Assembly: GCF_017813365.1 (NCBI RefSeq)
Contig: NZ_JAGIZA010000022.1
Location: 1-64,000 of the forward strand
From: Roseomonas indoligenes
GTDB taxonomy: Bacteria; Pseudomonadota; Alphaproteobacteria; Acetobacterales; Acetobacteraceae
DNA length: 64,000 nucleotides
Direction: 5' to 3'
Shown here: positions 23,695-32,560 of the stretch, in pieces
How positions within the stretch are numbered: the first letter of the stretch is position 1
Layout of the letters: every line of letters starts with the position of its first letter
Translations under genes and position numbers: made by a program
Notes under the pieces: model-generated
What the model saw: the letters and a program-made list of their open reading frames with translations, nothing else
What the model was told of the DNA's origin: nothing
Database searches by the model: none

Positions 23695-25424
23695 GCCCGG
23701 TGATCCCCCTGGGCCCCATCCTTGGCGCGGGCGGGCCCGGACGCCAAGGCCGCCAGTTCCTCCGGCGTGGCGGCGATGCGGTGCCGGACGAGCAGGGCGG
23801 AGAGCCCGGGTGAGGCCGTGAGCACGCAGAGCGGCACCGCCAGCACCGGCCCCGCCAGGAAGGGAAGGCCGAGCAGCAGCGCCGTCCCGGAGGCCGAGGC
23901 CAGTGCCGCGGTGCAGCCCAGCCCGATCAGCGTGTGCGGCCAAAGCAGCCGCGCCGCGTCCCGCCAGGCCACGCCGCGATCCGCCCGGTTCTGCGGCGCC
24001 CAGCCGCCCCGGCCACCGAGGGCCAGCCGGCCCAGGGCAAGGCTCTTGTTGAGAAGGCTGACCGGCTCCACCAGCAGGGAGAAGAGGATTTCCGCCCCCG
24101 CTCCGCGCAGCACCGCCCGGCGCCCGCCATAGAGGGCGGCGCGCTCCCGCCGCATCAGCAGCTCCGCATAGCCCATCAGCTTCGGCGCTGCGTTGGCGGC
24201 CCAGGTGAGGGCCAGCAGCGCCGCCAGCGCCCCCATGGGCGTCCCCGCCCCGCCGCCCGTCGCGGCATTCGCCGCCGCCGCCAGCAGCATCCCCAGCCAG
24301 AGCGGCGCGCAGAGGAAGAGCAGCATGGCCTGCGCCAACTGCCACCGCCCCATGAGGGTCAGGCCCGGCCGCAGGATCAGGTGGCGGTACTGCATGTTCC
24401 CCGCCCCCCAGCGCACGTCCCGCGCCAGGAACTCCGGCAGGGCGGGGGGATTGCCCTCCAGGCTGCCATCCTCGGAGGGCAGGCAGCGCACGCGCCAGCC
24501 GGCGGCGTGCAGGCGCACCGCCTCCACCTGGTCGTGGGAAAGGATGGAGGAGCCGTCCGGCAGGGGCGCGAGCCGCGCGTGCGCCCGGAAAGGTGCAATC
24601 CGCAGCACGGCGTTGTGGCCCCAGTAGGGACCGTCATCCAGCTGCCACCAGCCCTGCCCCGTGGCCCAGGCCCGCATTCCCGCACGCATCCCGAACTGGA
24701 ACAGGCGGGGGAAGGCGCGCGCCGCCGGGCGGCCGGCGATGAGCTGCTGGATCAGCGCCAAGCCCGGATCGGCCTCCATCCCCCGCACCAGCCGCAGCAC
24801 GGCGGCCGCCGACATCTCGGAATCCGCGTCCAGCATCAGGGCTAGGTCATGATCGCCGGCGTGATGGTCCAGGAACTCCATCACATTCCCCGCCTTGAAG
24901 CCGGTATTGCCTGCCCGACGGCGGTAGCGCACGGAAATCGGGCTGGCGGCGGCGAATGCGGCGACCGCCGCCGCCTCCGCCGCCGCATGCGCCGCGTCCG
25001 CGGTGTCCGAGAGGAACCACAGGGTGAAACGTCCTCCCTGCCCCGCCGCCGCCAGCCCATCCAGCAGCCGCCCCAGGGGGGGCAGCACGCCCTCCATGGC
25101 CTCGTTGCGGATGCAGACGGCAATGGCGGTGCGCAGGGGCGGCCCGATGCGCGGCGCGGCCACCTGCGGCACCAGGAAGGCCGGCGCATCCGGCTCCCGC
25201 AGCAGAAGAAACAGGCCGATCGCGGCGTTCGCCACACAGATCGCCGTCCAGGGCAAGGTTCCCAGGTAGAGGGCGGCGATCGCCGCCTCCCACCCCGTCC
25301 AGCCGCCGGGAAGCAGCACCCGCCAGAGCAGCGCCGCCAGCGGCAGGGCAACGACAAGGCAGAGCAGCAGGAAGAGCGCGCGGCGGAGCGCGGGGCGCTC
25401 CCGGTGCGTCGGATTCACGATCAC
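23691..25424 (-). CDS. mdoH: MdoH/OpgH-like membrane glucosyltransferase
   Basis: 577 residues, shorter than the ~840 of E. coli OpgH. Two N-terminal helices (LFLLLCLVVALPLAALLWRV; GTLPWTAICVANAAIGLFLL) precede a GT2 domain with DADSEMS (metal-binding), GYWGHNAVLRI-type WGHNAVLRI and SHDQVEAVRLH, and C-terminal helices (LAQAMLLFLCAPLWLGMLLAAA; ILFSLLVEPVSLLNKSLA). Family members build osmoregulated periplasmic beta-glucans from UDP-glucose. No mdoG/opgG partner is present in the window, so the product is uncertain. It is divergent from the acyl-CoA dehydrogenase cluster, only 46 bases away; the intergene contains the palindrome TTGCGCAA at about 25454-25461. Confidence 0.85.
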   Translation of the reverse strand: MIVNPTHRERPALRRALFLLLCLVVALPLAALLWRVLLPGGWTGWEAAIAALYLGTLPWTAICVANAAIGLFLLLREPDAPAFLVPQVAAPRIGPPLRTAIAVCIRNEAMEGVLPPLGRLLDGLAAAGQGGRFTLWFLSDTADAAHAAAEAAAVAAFAAASPISVRYRRRAGNTGFKAGNVMEFLDHHAGDHDLALMLDADSEMSAAAVLRLVRGMEADPGLALIQQLIAGRPAARAFPRLFQFGMRAGMRAWATGQGWWQLDDGPYWGHNAVLRIAPFRAHARLAPLPDGSSILSHDQVEAVRLHAAGWRVRCLPSEDGSLEGNPPALPEFLARDVRWGAGNMQYRHLILRPGLTLMGRWQLAQAMLLFLCAPLWLGMLLAAAANAATGGGAGTPMGALAALLALTWAANAAPKLMGYAELLMRRERAALYGGRRAVLRGAGAEILFSLLVEPVSLLNKSLALGRLALGGRGGWAPQNRADRGVAWRDAARLLWPHTLIGLGCTAALASASGTALLLGLPFLAGPVLAVPLCVLTASPGLSALLVRHRIAATPEELAALASGPARAKDGAQGDHRA

Positions 25425-25470
25425 TCACGGAAATGGGATGGGATCAGAGTAGCTTGCGCAACTGCAAACC

Positions 25471-26646
25471 GTGAGCACCTTATCGCACGTTATGGATGCC
25501 CTCACCCTTACCAGCGCACTCGCCCCCCCCGCGGCGGACGAGGCTGTCCTCTCTCGGCTCCGTGCCGTCATGCCGGCCATCGCAAGCCGCGCGGCGGCGC
25601 TGGACAGCATGGATTCCGCCCTGCCGGAGGCGGATGTTGCTGCGCTGGCGGAAGCCGGGTTGCTGACAGCCCCCCTGCCCCGCGCGCTGGGCGGCCGGGG
25701 CTGGGGCAGCGAACCCGCCGGGGCCGAATCGGTCTTCGAGGCGCTTCGGCTGGTGGGCCGGGCGAGCCTGCCGTTGGGCCGGCTCTATGAGGGCCATGTC
25801 AACGCGATACGGCTGGTGGCGGAGCACGGCACCCCCGCCCAGCACGCCGCCGCAGCCGCCGCCGCGCGGGACGGCCGTCTTTTCGGTGTCTGGAACACGG
25901 AGCGGCCGGGGATCGACCTGCGAATCGATGCGGAGGGGGTTCTGCGCGGAGGGAAGGTGCTCTGCTCCGGCGCCGGGCTGGTGGAGCGCGCCCTCGTGAC
26001 GGGCCGCCATGGCGGCGAGGGCCCGCAGCAGATGCTGCTGGTGCCACTGGAGCGCGGGACGGACCGCGCGGAAAGTTCCGAGTGGCGCGTGACGGGCATG
26101 CGCGCCTCCGCCACCGGCACGGTGATGATGGACGGCATCCCCGCCACGGAGGAGATCGTGCTCGGCGAGCCCGACGCCTACATGCGCCAGCCCGGCTTCT
26201 CTGGCGGCGCCTGGCGCTTCCTGGCCGTGCATCTCGGCGGGGTGGAGGCGGTGGCCGCGGCGCTGCGCGAGCACCACATCCGCACGGGCCGTGGCGCCGA
26301 CCCGCACCAGGCGGCCCGCTTCGGCGCGGTTCTGACGGCAGCCGAGACGGCCCGCCTCTGGGTGTTGAACGCCGCCCGGATGGTGGAGGAGGAGGTGGCC
26401 GAGCCCGCGCGGATCATTGCCTATGTCGATCTCGCGCGCGGCGCGGTGGAGCGGGCGGCGCTGGACGTGCTGGAACTGGCGCAACGCTCCATCGGCCTGC
26501 AGGCCTTCACCCGCGCCAACCCGGTGGAGCGGATGATGCGTGACCTCGCCACCTATCTGCGCCAGCCCGCACCGGACCGCGCGCTGGTGGCGGGCGCGGC
26601 CGCCGGGCTGGCCTTCGGCGAGGCCGTGGGCGACATGTGGCCGTGA
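25471..26646 (+). CDS. Acyl-CoA dehydrogenase-like flavoprotein in a glycosyltransferase cluster
   Basis: 391 residues from a GTG start. The fold is acyl-CoA dehydrogenase: N-terminal helical domain (LPEADVAALAEAGLLTAPLPRALGG), a middle beta domain (GFRASATGTVMMDGI-like GMRASATGTVMMDG) and a C-terminal helical domain (AQRSIGLQAFTRANPVERMMRDL). The usual catalytic Glu of ACADs is not obvious, so oxidation of a CoA ester is not assured; the family also includes enzymes acting on amines and nitro compounds. It is the first gene of a six-gene run; the deacetylase gene begins inside its last codons. Confidence 0.8.
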   Translation: MSTLSHVMDALTLTSALAPPAADEAVLSRLRAVMPAIASRAAALDSMDSALPEADVAALAEAGLLTAPLPRALGGRGWGSEPAGAESVFEALRLVGRASLPLGRLYEGHVNAIRLVAEHGTPAQHAAAAAAARDGRLFGVWNTERPGIDLRIDAEGVLRGGKVLCSGAGLVERALVTGRHGGEGPQQMLLVPLERGTDRAESSEWRVTGMRASATGTVMMDGIPATEEIVLGEPDAYMRQPGFSGGAWRFLAVHLGGVEAVAAALREHHIRTGRGADPHQAARFGAVLTAAETARLWVLNAARMVEEEVAEPARIIAYVDLARGAVERAALDVLELAQRSIGLQAFTRANPVERMMRDLATYLRQPAPDRALVAGAAAGLAFGEAVGDMWP

Positions 26647-27404
26647 GGGCCGGCGACTTCCTGCGGGAGGCCGAGGCGCTGCCGCTGGTTCCCTTGAACA
26701 CGCTAGTCCCGGAAGGCGGCGTGCTGGTGCTGGCACCGCACCCCGACGATGAATCCCTGGGCTGCGGCGGGCTGCTGGCCGCGCTGGCTGCGGCGGGCCG
26801 CCCGGCGCGCGTGGTGGTGATGTCGGACGGCGCGGGATCGCACCCGAATTCCCGCACCCATCCCGCCCCCGTGCTGCGCGAGCTGCGGCGGCGGGAGGCC
26901 GTGGAGGCAATGCGGGCGCTCGGCGTCCCGCCGCCGATTTTCCTCAACCTGCCGGATGGCGACGTGCCCAGGGCCGAAACCCCGTCAGGAAACGCGGTTG
27001 CCTTCGAGAACGCGGTGGAGGCGGTGATCGGCGCCGCAATCGGGCTGGGCACGATCGCCGCCACGATCGACCTGGATCCGCATAAGGACCACGAGGCGAC
27101 CTGGGCCATCGCGAAGGAGGCTTCGCGCCGCGCGGGGCTGCGGCTGCTGGGCTATCCCGTCTGGAGCTGGCGCCACCTCTATCCCGCCATGGCGCCGATT
27201 GCGCCGGTGGAGGTGCCGGCGCCGCCGCGCGGGATGCGGCTGGACGTCTCCGCGCAGATGGCGGCGAAGCGGCGCGCGGTGATGGCGCATCGGAGCCAAG
27301 TGACGCGGCTGATCGAGGACGATCCTTTTGGCTTTATCCTCTCACCCGCCGTGCTCTCCGTGCTGATGCGGCCCTTCGAGGTCTATCTGGAGGAGGTCGC
27401 GTGA
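26637..27404 (+). CDS. PIG-L family deacetylase
   Basis: 255 residues. The LmbE/PIG-L zinc motif APHPDDESLGCGG lies at ~33-45, and DLDPHKDHEATW supplies the third zinc histidine. Family enzymes remove N-acetyl groups from GlcNAc-type substrates (GlcNAc-PI, mycothiol and bacillithiol precursors, some glycopeptides). GTG at 26637 gives the longest frame; a second GTG at 26643, overlapping the previous TGA (GTGA), is equally plausible. Its stop overlaps the next GTG. Here it probably makes a free amine on a sugar, which the next enzyme could methylate. Confidence 0.85.
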   Translation: MAVRAGDFLREAEALPLVPLNTLVPEGGVLVLAPHPDDESLGCGGLLAALAAAGRPARVVVMSDGAGSHPNSRTHPAPVLRELRRREAVEAMRALGVPPPIFLNLPDGDVPRAETPSGNAVAFENAVEAVIGAAIGLGTIAATIDLDPHKDHEATWAIAKEASRRAGLRLLGYPVWSWRHLYPAMAPIAPVEVPAPPRGMRLDVSAQMAAKRRAVMAHRSQVTRLIEDDPFGFILSPAVLSVLMRPFEVYLEEVA

Positions 27405-27994
27405 AGCCGCCCGGCGAGAGCTTTGGCCCGCAGTTCTTCGAGGAGTTCTACGCGAAGGACCCGGATCCCTGGCGTTTCAGGACTTCGCCCTACGAGCGGG
27501 AAAAATACGCGGCAACCCTCAACGCCCTGCCGCGCGAGCGCTACGAGAGCGCCTTCGAGCTGGGCTGCTCCATCGGCGTGCTCACCCGCCTCCTCGCGCC
27601 CCGCTGCGCGCGGCTGCTCTCGGTTGATGCGGCCGAGGCGCCGCTGGCGGAGGCGCGGGACAACGTGGCCGAGATGCCCTGGGTGGAGATCCGCCGCGCC
27701 CACGTCCCGGCGGACTGGCCGGAGGGCGAGAGCTTCGACCTCATCCTGCTCTCCGAGGTGCTCTACTTCCTCAACCCCGCCGATCTCCGCAGGGTGACGG
27801 AGCAGGCTTTGCGCGCGCTGCGCCCGGGCGGCGACGTGGTGCTGGTGCACTGGTTGCCACCCGCGGATCCGCCCTTCCCGCAGACGGGCGACGAGGCGGT
27901 GGGGGGATTCCTCTCGCATGCCGGCGCCGCGCTGCAGCCTGTCTCGGCACGTCGCGAGGAGCAGTACCGGCTCGACGTGCTGCGGCGCGCGTGA
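27401..27994 (+). CDS. NodS-like SAM-dependent methyltransferase
   Basis: 197 residues. Class I Rossmann methyltransferase with AFELGCSIGVLTRLLAPRC (SAM motif I, ~51-69), LLSVDAAEAPLAEAR (motif II) and FDLILLSEVLYFL (post-I). The N-terminal DPDPWRFRTSPYEREKYAATLNAL is typical of the NodS group, which N-methylates the deacetylated end of Nod-factor oligosaccharides. The GTG start overlaps the deacetylase stop, so deacetylation followed by methylation of the same amine is a natural reading, though not proven. Confidence 0.82.
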   Translation: MKPPGESFGPQFFEEFYAKDPDPWRFRTSPYEREKYAATLNALPRERYESAFELGCSIGVLTRLLAPRCARLLSVDAAEAPLAEARDNVAEMPWVEIRRAHVPADWPEGESFDLILLSEVLYFLNPADLRRVTEQALRALRPGGDVVLVHWLPPADPPFPQTGDEAVGGFLSHAGAALQPVSARREEQYRLDVLRRA

Positions 27995-28139
27995 CACCGA
28001 ATTTACCTGTCGCGCGGCAACGCCGGGGCCGGATCATTCGCTTGCATATTCGGTGCGCGGGCCTTCCGGCACGCTTATTCCCGCCACATTCAAGCGCGAC
28101 ATAGCGCTGAGCAACGGCCCATCGCGGCCTATCGGAGAG

Positions 28140-29264
28140 ATGACGTTGACGGCTGCCACATCGCTCAGGATCGCGGTCGTCTCTCACCTGAAATACCCTA
28201 TCGCGGAGCCCTTCCCGGGCGGGCTGGAGATGTACACGCACATGCTCGCGCGCCTGCTGAAGGCACGCGGCCACGACGTGACGCTCTTCGCCAGCGAGAG
28301 GTCGGACGCGGCCTTGAACCTGCGCACCTACGGCCCGCCCACCGGCACGCCGACGGATGACCGGGAGGCGGAGGCGACGGAGTTCGCCGAGCACCGCGCC
28401 TACGACGCCATGATGGACGACGTGGCGGCCGGCGGCTTCGACATCGTGCACAACAACGCCCTGCACTACCTGCCCCTGACCGCCGCGCGCCGCGTCAAGG
28501 CGCCGATGCTCACGGTCTTCCATACGCCGCCCTTCATGGAGCTGGAGAACGGCGTGCTGGAATGCACGCGGCCGGACATGCGCTTCGTCGCCGTCTCCCA
28601 GGCCGTGAAGGCGATGTGGAAAGATGTGGTGACCGTGGACGAGGTGATCTGCAACGGCATCGACCTCGACCTCTTCGCCGCGCGCACCGGGGCGCCGGCC
28701 CATCCCGCCGCCCATCCCGGCACCGGGCCGCACGCCATCTGGTCCGGCCGCATCGTGCCGGAGAAGGGCACGGACCTGGCGATCCGCGCCGCGCGTCGTG
28801 CCGGCATCCCGCTGCGCTTCGCCGGCCCCATCAGCAACCTCGCCTTCTGGCATGAGAAGATCGTGCCTCTGCTGGGCGAGGACGTCACCTATCTCGGCCA
28901 CCTGAACCACCGCGAGCTGGCGGTCGAGGTCGCGCGCGCCTCCGTCGCGCTCATCACCCCGCGCTTCGACGAGCCCTACGGGCTTGTGGTCGCGGAGGCG
29001 CTGGCCTGCGGCACGCCCATCGCCGGCTTCGCGCGCGGCGCCCTGCCCGAACTGACGAATGAGAAGACGGGCTGCCTCGCCCCGCCCGATGACGTGGATG
29101 CGCTGGCGGACTGCATCCCCCGCGCCGCCGCCCTCTCCCGCGCCGCCTGCCGGGCGCGTGCGGCGGCGAACTGCGACATGCACCGCATGGTCGACCACTA
29201 CGAGGCGCTGTACCATCGGGAGATCGCCCGCGCCGCCGCGGCAGGGGCCATGGCCGCAAGGTAG
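28140..29264 (+). CDS. Glycosyltransferase family 4 protein
   Basis: 374 residues, GT-B fold. N-terminal domain with the GGLEMYTHMLARLLKARGHDV acceptor-binding start (~25-45) and VFHTPPF; C-terminal donor domain with WSGRIVPEKGTDLAIRAARRA, FAGPISN and the EX7E-like segment EPYGLVVAEALACGTPIAGF. Retaining transferase using a nucleotide sugar; cytoplasmic. The ATG at 28140 is used; upstream in-frame codons run back into the previous gene. A 145-base gap separates it from the methyltransferase gene, the only real gap in the cluster. Confidence 0.88.
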   Translation: MTLTAATSLRIAVVSHLKYPIAEPFPGGLEMYTHMLARLLKARGHDVTLFASERSDAALNLRTYGPPTGTPTDDREAEATEFAEHRAYDAMMDDVAAGGFDIVHNNALHYLPLTAARRVKAPMLTVFHTPPFMELENGVLECTRPDMRFVAVSQAVKAMWKDVVTVDEVICNGIDLDLFAARTGAPAHPAAHPGTGPHAIWSGRIVPEKGTDLAIRAARRAGIPLRFAGPISNLAFWHEKIVPLLGEDVTYLGHLNHRELAVEVARASVALITPRFDEPYGLVVAEALACGTPIAGFARGALPELTNEKTGCLAPPDDVDALADCIPRAAALSRAACRARAAANCDMHRMVDHYEALYHREIARAAAAGAMAAR

Positions 29265-29273
29265 GAATCCCGC

Positions 29274-30296
29274 TTGAGTCCCGCCCTCGTCGTCTGCATT
29301 CCCGCGCGGAACGAGGCGGAGCGGCTTCCTCGCCTCCTGCGCGCCCTGGCGGCGCAGGAAGGCCCCGCGCCGCTGCGCGTTCTGGTGCTGGCGAACAACT
29401 GCACGGACGGCACTGCCGAGGCCGCGCGCCGAGAGGCCGCGCCATCCCTGGAGTTGCGCGTGGAGGAGGCGGTGCTGCCGCCGGATCGTTCCCATGCCGG
29501 GGGGGCGCGCGGGCTGGCCATGGGGCGGGGCGCGGCGTGGCTGCGCGAGGCCGGCGCTACCGATGGCGTGCTGCTGAGCACGGATGCCGATTCCGAGCCG
29601 CCGCCGCACTGGGTCGCCGCCAACCTCGCCGCCATCGCCGCCGGGGCTGAGGCCGTGGGCGGCGCCATCCGCATCGCGCCGGAGCCCGGTGCCGCTGTGC
29701 CGGACTGGCTGCAGGCCGCGCAGGCGCGCGTGGCCCGATACTGGGAAGCCGTACGTGCCCTGGCCCATGCCATCGATCCGCTGCCCTATGACCCGCCGCC
29801 GCGCCACGGCGACCACACCGGCGCCAGCCTCGCCGTGACGCTGGCGGCCTTCGAGGCCGCCGGCGGCGTGCCCGCCATTCCCACCGGCGAGGACAACGCG
29901 CTGGTCACGGCCATCGAGCGCAATGGCGGCCGCCTGCGCCACCCGCCCGATGTCTGGATCGCCGTGTCCGCGCGCGAGGACGGCCGCGCCACCGGCGGCA
30001 TGGCCGGCGAGGTCCGCCGCTGGCGCGAGATGGCGGAGAGCGGCGCGCCCCACCTGCTGCCCGATGCTGCCTTCTGGCAGGCCCTGTTCATGCGCAACCG
30101 GGCCCTGCGCGATTCCTGGCCGCGCGCCGATGCGCGCATTGCCGGCGCCGATCCCGACATCCTCGCCCGCACGGCGCGGGAGAGCGTGAACGCGATCGCC
30201 TTCGTCAAGCGCGCCGAACCGCTCCTGCCGCCACTGACGCCGGAATGGCACGAGATTGCCCGCGCCACGCGCGACCTGGAAGCGATGGTGCGATGA
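29274..30296 (+). CDS. Glycosyltransferase family 2 protein
   Basis: 340 residues from a TTG start (AGGAA lies 7 bases upstream, and the previous stop is 9 bases away). GT-A fold: VVCIPARNEAERLPRLLRAL at the N-terminus, LANNCTDGT, the DADSEPPPHW metal site (~104-113) and the GEDNALVTAIERNGG acceptor/base motif. No membrane segments. Its TGA overlaps the ATG of the next gene. Resembles mannosyl- or glucosyl-transferring GT2 proteins; donor unknown. Confidence 0.85.
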   Translation: MSPALVVCIPARNEAERLPRLLRALAAQEGPAPLRVLVLANNCTDGTAEAARREAAPSLELRVEEAVLPPDRSHAGGARGLAMGRGAAWLREAGATDGVLLSTDADSEPPPHWVAANLAAIAAGAEAVGGAIRIAPEPGAAVPDWLQAAQARVARYWEAVRALAHAIDPLPYDPPPRHGDHTGASLAVTLAAFEAAGGVPAIPTGEDNALVTAIERNGGRLRHPPDVWIAVSAREDGRATGGMAGEVRRWREMAESGAPHLLPDAAFWQALFMRNRALRDSWPRADARIAGADPDILARTARESVNAIAFVKRAEPLLPPLTPEWHEIARATRDLEAMVR

Positions 30297-31309
30297 GGCC
30301 CGTCGGCTACTACGTGCACCATCAGGGCATGGGCCACTGGCACCGTGCCGCTGCCCTGGCACGGCAGATGCGCCACCCCGTGACGCTGATCGGCACCATG
30401 GCGGAGCCGCGCGAGGCACCCTGCCCCGTCCTCGTTCTGCCCGACGATGCCGGCGCCGACGGGCGCCACGGCGATCCGGCCGGCGTGCCCGGCCTGCACT
30501 ACGCGCCGATCCACCACGAGGGGATGCGCGTCCGCGGCGCCGCCATCGCCGGATGGATCGCGCGGGAACGCCCGGCCCTGATGGTGGTGGACGTCTCCGT
30601 GGAGGTGGCCGTTCTCTCACGCCTCCTCGCGACGCCTTTCCTCTACTTCCGCTTGTCCGGCACGCGGGACGATGCGCCGCACATCACCGCCTTCCGCGCC
30701 GCCGAGGCCCTGATCGCCCCCTTCCCCGCCGTGCTGGAGGATCCCGCCACGCCGGACTGGGCGCGTGCGAAGACCTTCCACGCCGGTTTCCTTTCCGGCA
30801 GCGGTGCCCTGCCCTCCTCGGGCAGTGGGATCGTCGCCGCCTTCGGGCGCGGCGGCACGGGCGGTGACGCATCCGCCCTGGCGGCTGCCGCACGCGCCGT
30901 TCCCGGCCAGCGCTGGCGCGTCCTCGGCCCCGTCACCGGCCGTGCCGACCTGCCGCCCAACCTGGAACTGCTGGGATGGCGCGACGACGCGAGCGCCATT
31001 CTGGCAGAAGCCGATCTCGTCGTCGGCGGCGGAGGGGACGGGCTGGTGGCGGAGGTCGCGGCCCTCGGCAAGCGCTTCCTCTGCCTGCCGGAGCCACGGC
31101 CCTTCGACGAGCAGGGAACCAAGGCCCGCCGCCTCGCCGCCCTCGGCGCGGCGGTGGTGCGGGAGGAGTGGCCGAAGGACTGGCCGGAGGCGATCACTGC
31201 AACGCTCGCGCTGGACCCCGCGCGCATCGCAGCGCTGCACGATCCGCAGGCCATGGCGCGCACCGCCGCCTTTATCGACGAGGTGGCGGCGCGGTTCGAC
31301 GGAGCCTAG
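30293..31309 (+). CDS. MurG/MGT-like glycosyltransferase (GT28/GT1 type)
   Basis: 338 residues. N-terminal GYYVHHQGMGHWHRAAALARQM resembles the GT-B entry motif of MurG and related transferases. The C-terminal donor domain includes ELLGWRDDASAILAEADLVVGGGGDGLVAEVAALGKRFLCLPEPRPFDEQGTKA, here described in parts: the GGGGxGxxxE loop (~243-252) and PRPFDEQ (nucleotide-sugar binding). ATG overlaps the GT2 stop. Last gene of the run; it ends 10 bases before a convergent gene. Substrate unknown. Confidence 0.8.
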   Translation: MRPVGYYVHHQGMGHWHRAAALARQMRHPVTLIGTMAEPREAPCPVLVLPDDAGADGRHGDPAGVPGLHYAPIHHEGMRVRGAAIAGWIARERPALMVVDVSVEVAVLSRLLATPFLYFRLSGTRDDAPHITAFRAAEALIAPFPAVLEDPATPDWARAKTFHAGFLSGSGALPSSGSGIVAAFGRGGTGGDASALAAAARAVPGQRWRVLGPVTGRADLPPNLELLGWRDDASAILAEADLVVGGGGDGLVAEVAALGKRFLCLPEPRPFDEQGTKARRLAALGAAVVREEWPKDWPEAITATLALDPARIAALHDPQAMARTAAFIDEVAARFDGA

Positions 31310-31318
31310 CCCCGGCCC

Positions 31319-32560
31319 TTACTGGCCGGGCGCAACCGCGATGCAGGGCCCTCGCGCCGTGCGGCAGGCCCGGCGTGCCCGGTCCTGGGAAAGCCCGGTC
31401 ACGCGCGCGCGCCAGAGCCAGCCGCTACGCACCCGCACGCGCCGCAGATCCACCGTGCCGCCCCCTGCGGCCGCGCGCCGCGCCGCGGCCTGTGCAGGCC
31501 CGCGATCCGCGTAGGCGCCCACCTGCACCGCCCATCGGCCGGGCACGGGTGCCTTCCGCGCGGCGGGCGGCCGCGGGCGGGGCACGGCCGCACGAACGAC
31601 CGGGCGCGGCGCCGCCACACGGGGCAGCGGCCGCAGCGCGGGCGCGATGGCCGCGGCCTGCGCGGTGCCGACGAAGCGCAGCCCGCCGCGCGAGGCCATC
31701 ATCGTGCCGCCCTGCGGTGGGGCGATCTGGTCGAAGCCCTGGTCGAGCAGCGCCATGACATGCGCGTCCCGCGCGGCACCGCTCGCGCCCCCGAACACCA
31801 CCGCCACCAGCCGTCTTCCGTCGCGCACGGCGCTGGCGGCCAGGTTGAACCCGCTGGCATCGATATATCCCGTCTTGATCCCGTCCGCGCCGTCATAGGC
31901 GGTGAGGAGGCGGTTGTGGTTGCCGATGTAGCGCCCGCGCCAGTCGAAGCCGGAGGCGCTGAAATAGGCGTAGCGCTCGGGGAAGTCCCGGATCAGCCGG
32001 CGGCTGAGGACCGCGATGTCGCGCGCCGTCGTCACCTGCCCACGGTCCGGCAGGCCGGATGCGTTGCGGAAGGTGGTCCGGCCCATGCCCAGCGCGCGAG
32101 CCTTGCGCGTCATCATCCGCGCGAAGCCGGCCTCGCTCCCGCCGAGATGCTCGCCCAAGGCCGCCGCCGCGTCGTTCGCCGACTTCGTGACGAGCGCCAT
32201 CATCGCCTCCCCGACCGAGATCGTGGAGCCCGCGCGCAGGCCGAGCTTGGAGGGCGGCCGGCTGGCGGCGTGTCGCGAGACGCGGATGCGCGTGCTCTCC
32301 GTCATCTTGCCGCGCCCCAGCGCCTCGAAGGCAAGGTAGAGCGTCATCATCTTCGTCAGCGAGGCCGGGTAGCGCGGCGCGTCCGCATCCACCGCGAACA
32401 GAACCTCGCCCGTTCCCGCATCCTGCACGAAGGCGGCGTAGCGCCTGTCGCCCGGCTCCGCACGCGACGGCAAGGCGAGCGCGGCCGGGGCAAGAAGCGA
32501 CACGGCGAGCAGCGCGGCAAGCGCCAGGCGGCACCGCGTGGCACGGCTGAGAAGCGGCAT
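31319..32560 (-). CDS. D-alanyl-D-alanine carboxypeptidase with C-terminal SPOR domain
   Basis: 413 residues. The ATG at 32560 opens a clear signal peptide (RCRLALAALLAVSLLAPAALA). Penicillin-binding motifs of peptidase family S11 are present: SLTK (~61-64, catalytic Ser and Lys), SAN (~120) and KTG (~228). A linker of Pro/Arg/Ala residues is followed by a SPOR domain (WAVQVGAYADRGPAQAAARRAA to the end), which binds denuded septal glycan. It trims the last D-Ala from stem peptides in the periplasm, probably at the division site. Monocistronic and convergent with the glycosyltransferase cluster. Confidence 0.9.
   Translation of the reverse strand: MPLLSRATRCRLALAALLAVSLLAPAALALPSRAEPGDRRYAAFVQDAGTGEVLFAVDADAPRYPASLTKMMTLYLAFEALGRGKMTESTRIRVSRHAASRPPSKLGLRAGSTISVGEAMMALVTKSANDAAAALGEHLGGSEAGFARMMTRKARALGMGRTTFRNASGLPDRGQVTTARDIAVLSRRLIRDFPERYAYFSASGFDWRGRYIGNHNRLLTAYDGADGIKTGYIDASGFNLAASAVRDGRRLVAVVFGGASGAARDAHVMALLDQGFDQIAPPQGGTMMASRGGLRFVGTAQAAAIAPALRPLPRVAAPRPVVRAAVPRPRPPAARKAPVPGRWAVQVGAYADRGPAQAAARRAAAGGGTVDLRRVRVRSGWLWRARVTGLSQDRARRACRTARGPCIAVAPGQ

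Noticed and set aside
26637-26646. Frameshift fusion of the acyl-CoA dehydrogenase and deacetylase
   Set aside because: The overlap is a normal short stop/start overlap; both proteins have complete domains.
25471-31309. Nod-factor (nodABC) locus
   Set aside because: There is no NodC chitooligosaccharide synthase and no NodA acyltransferase; only the deacetylase and NodS-like genes are reminiscent.
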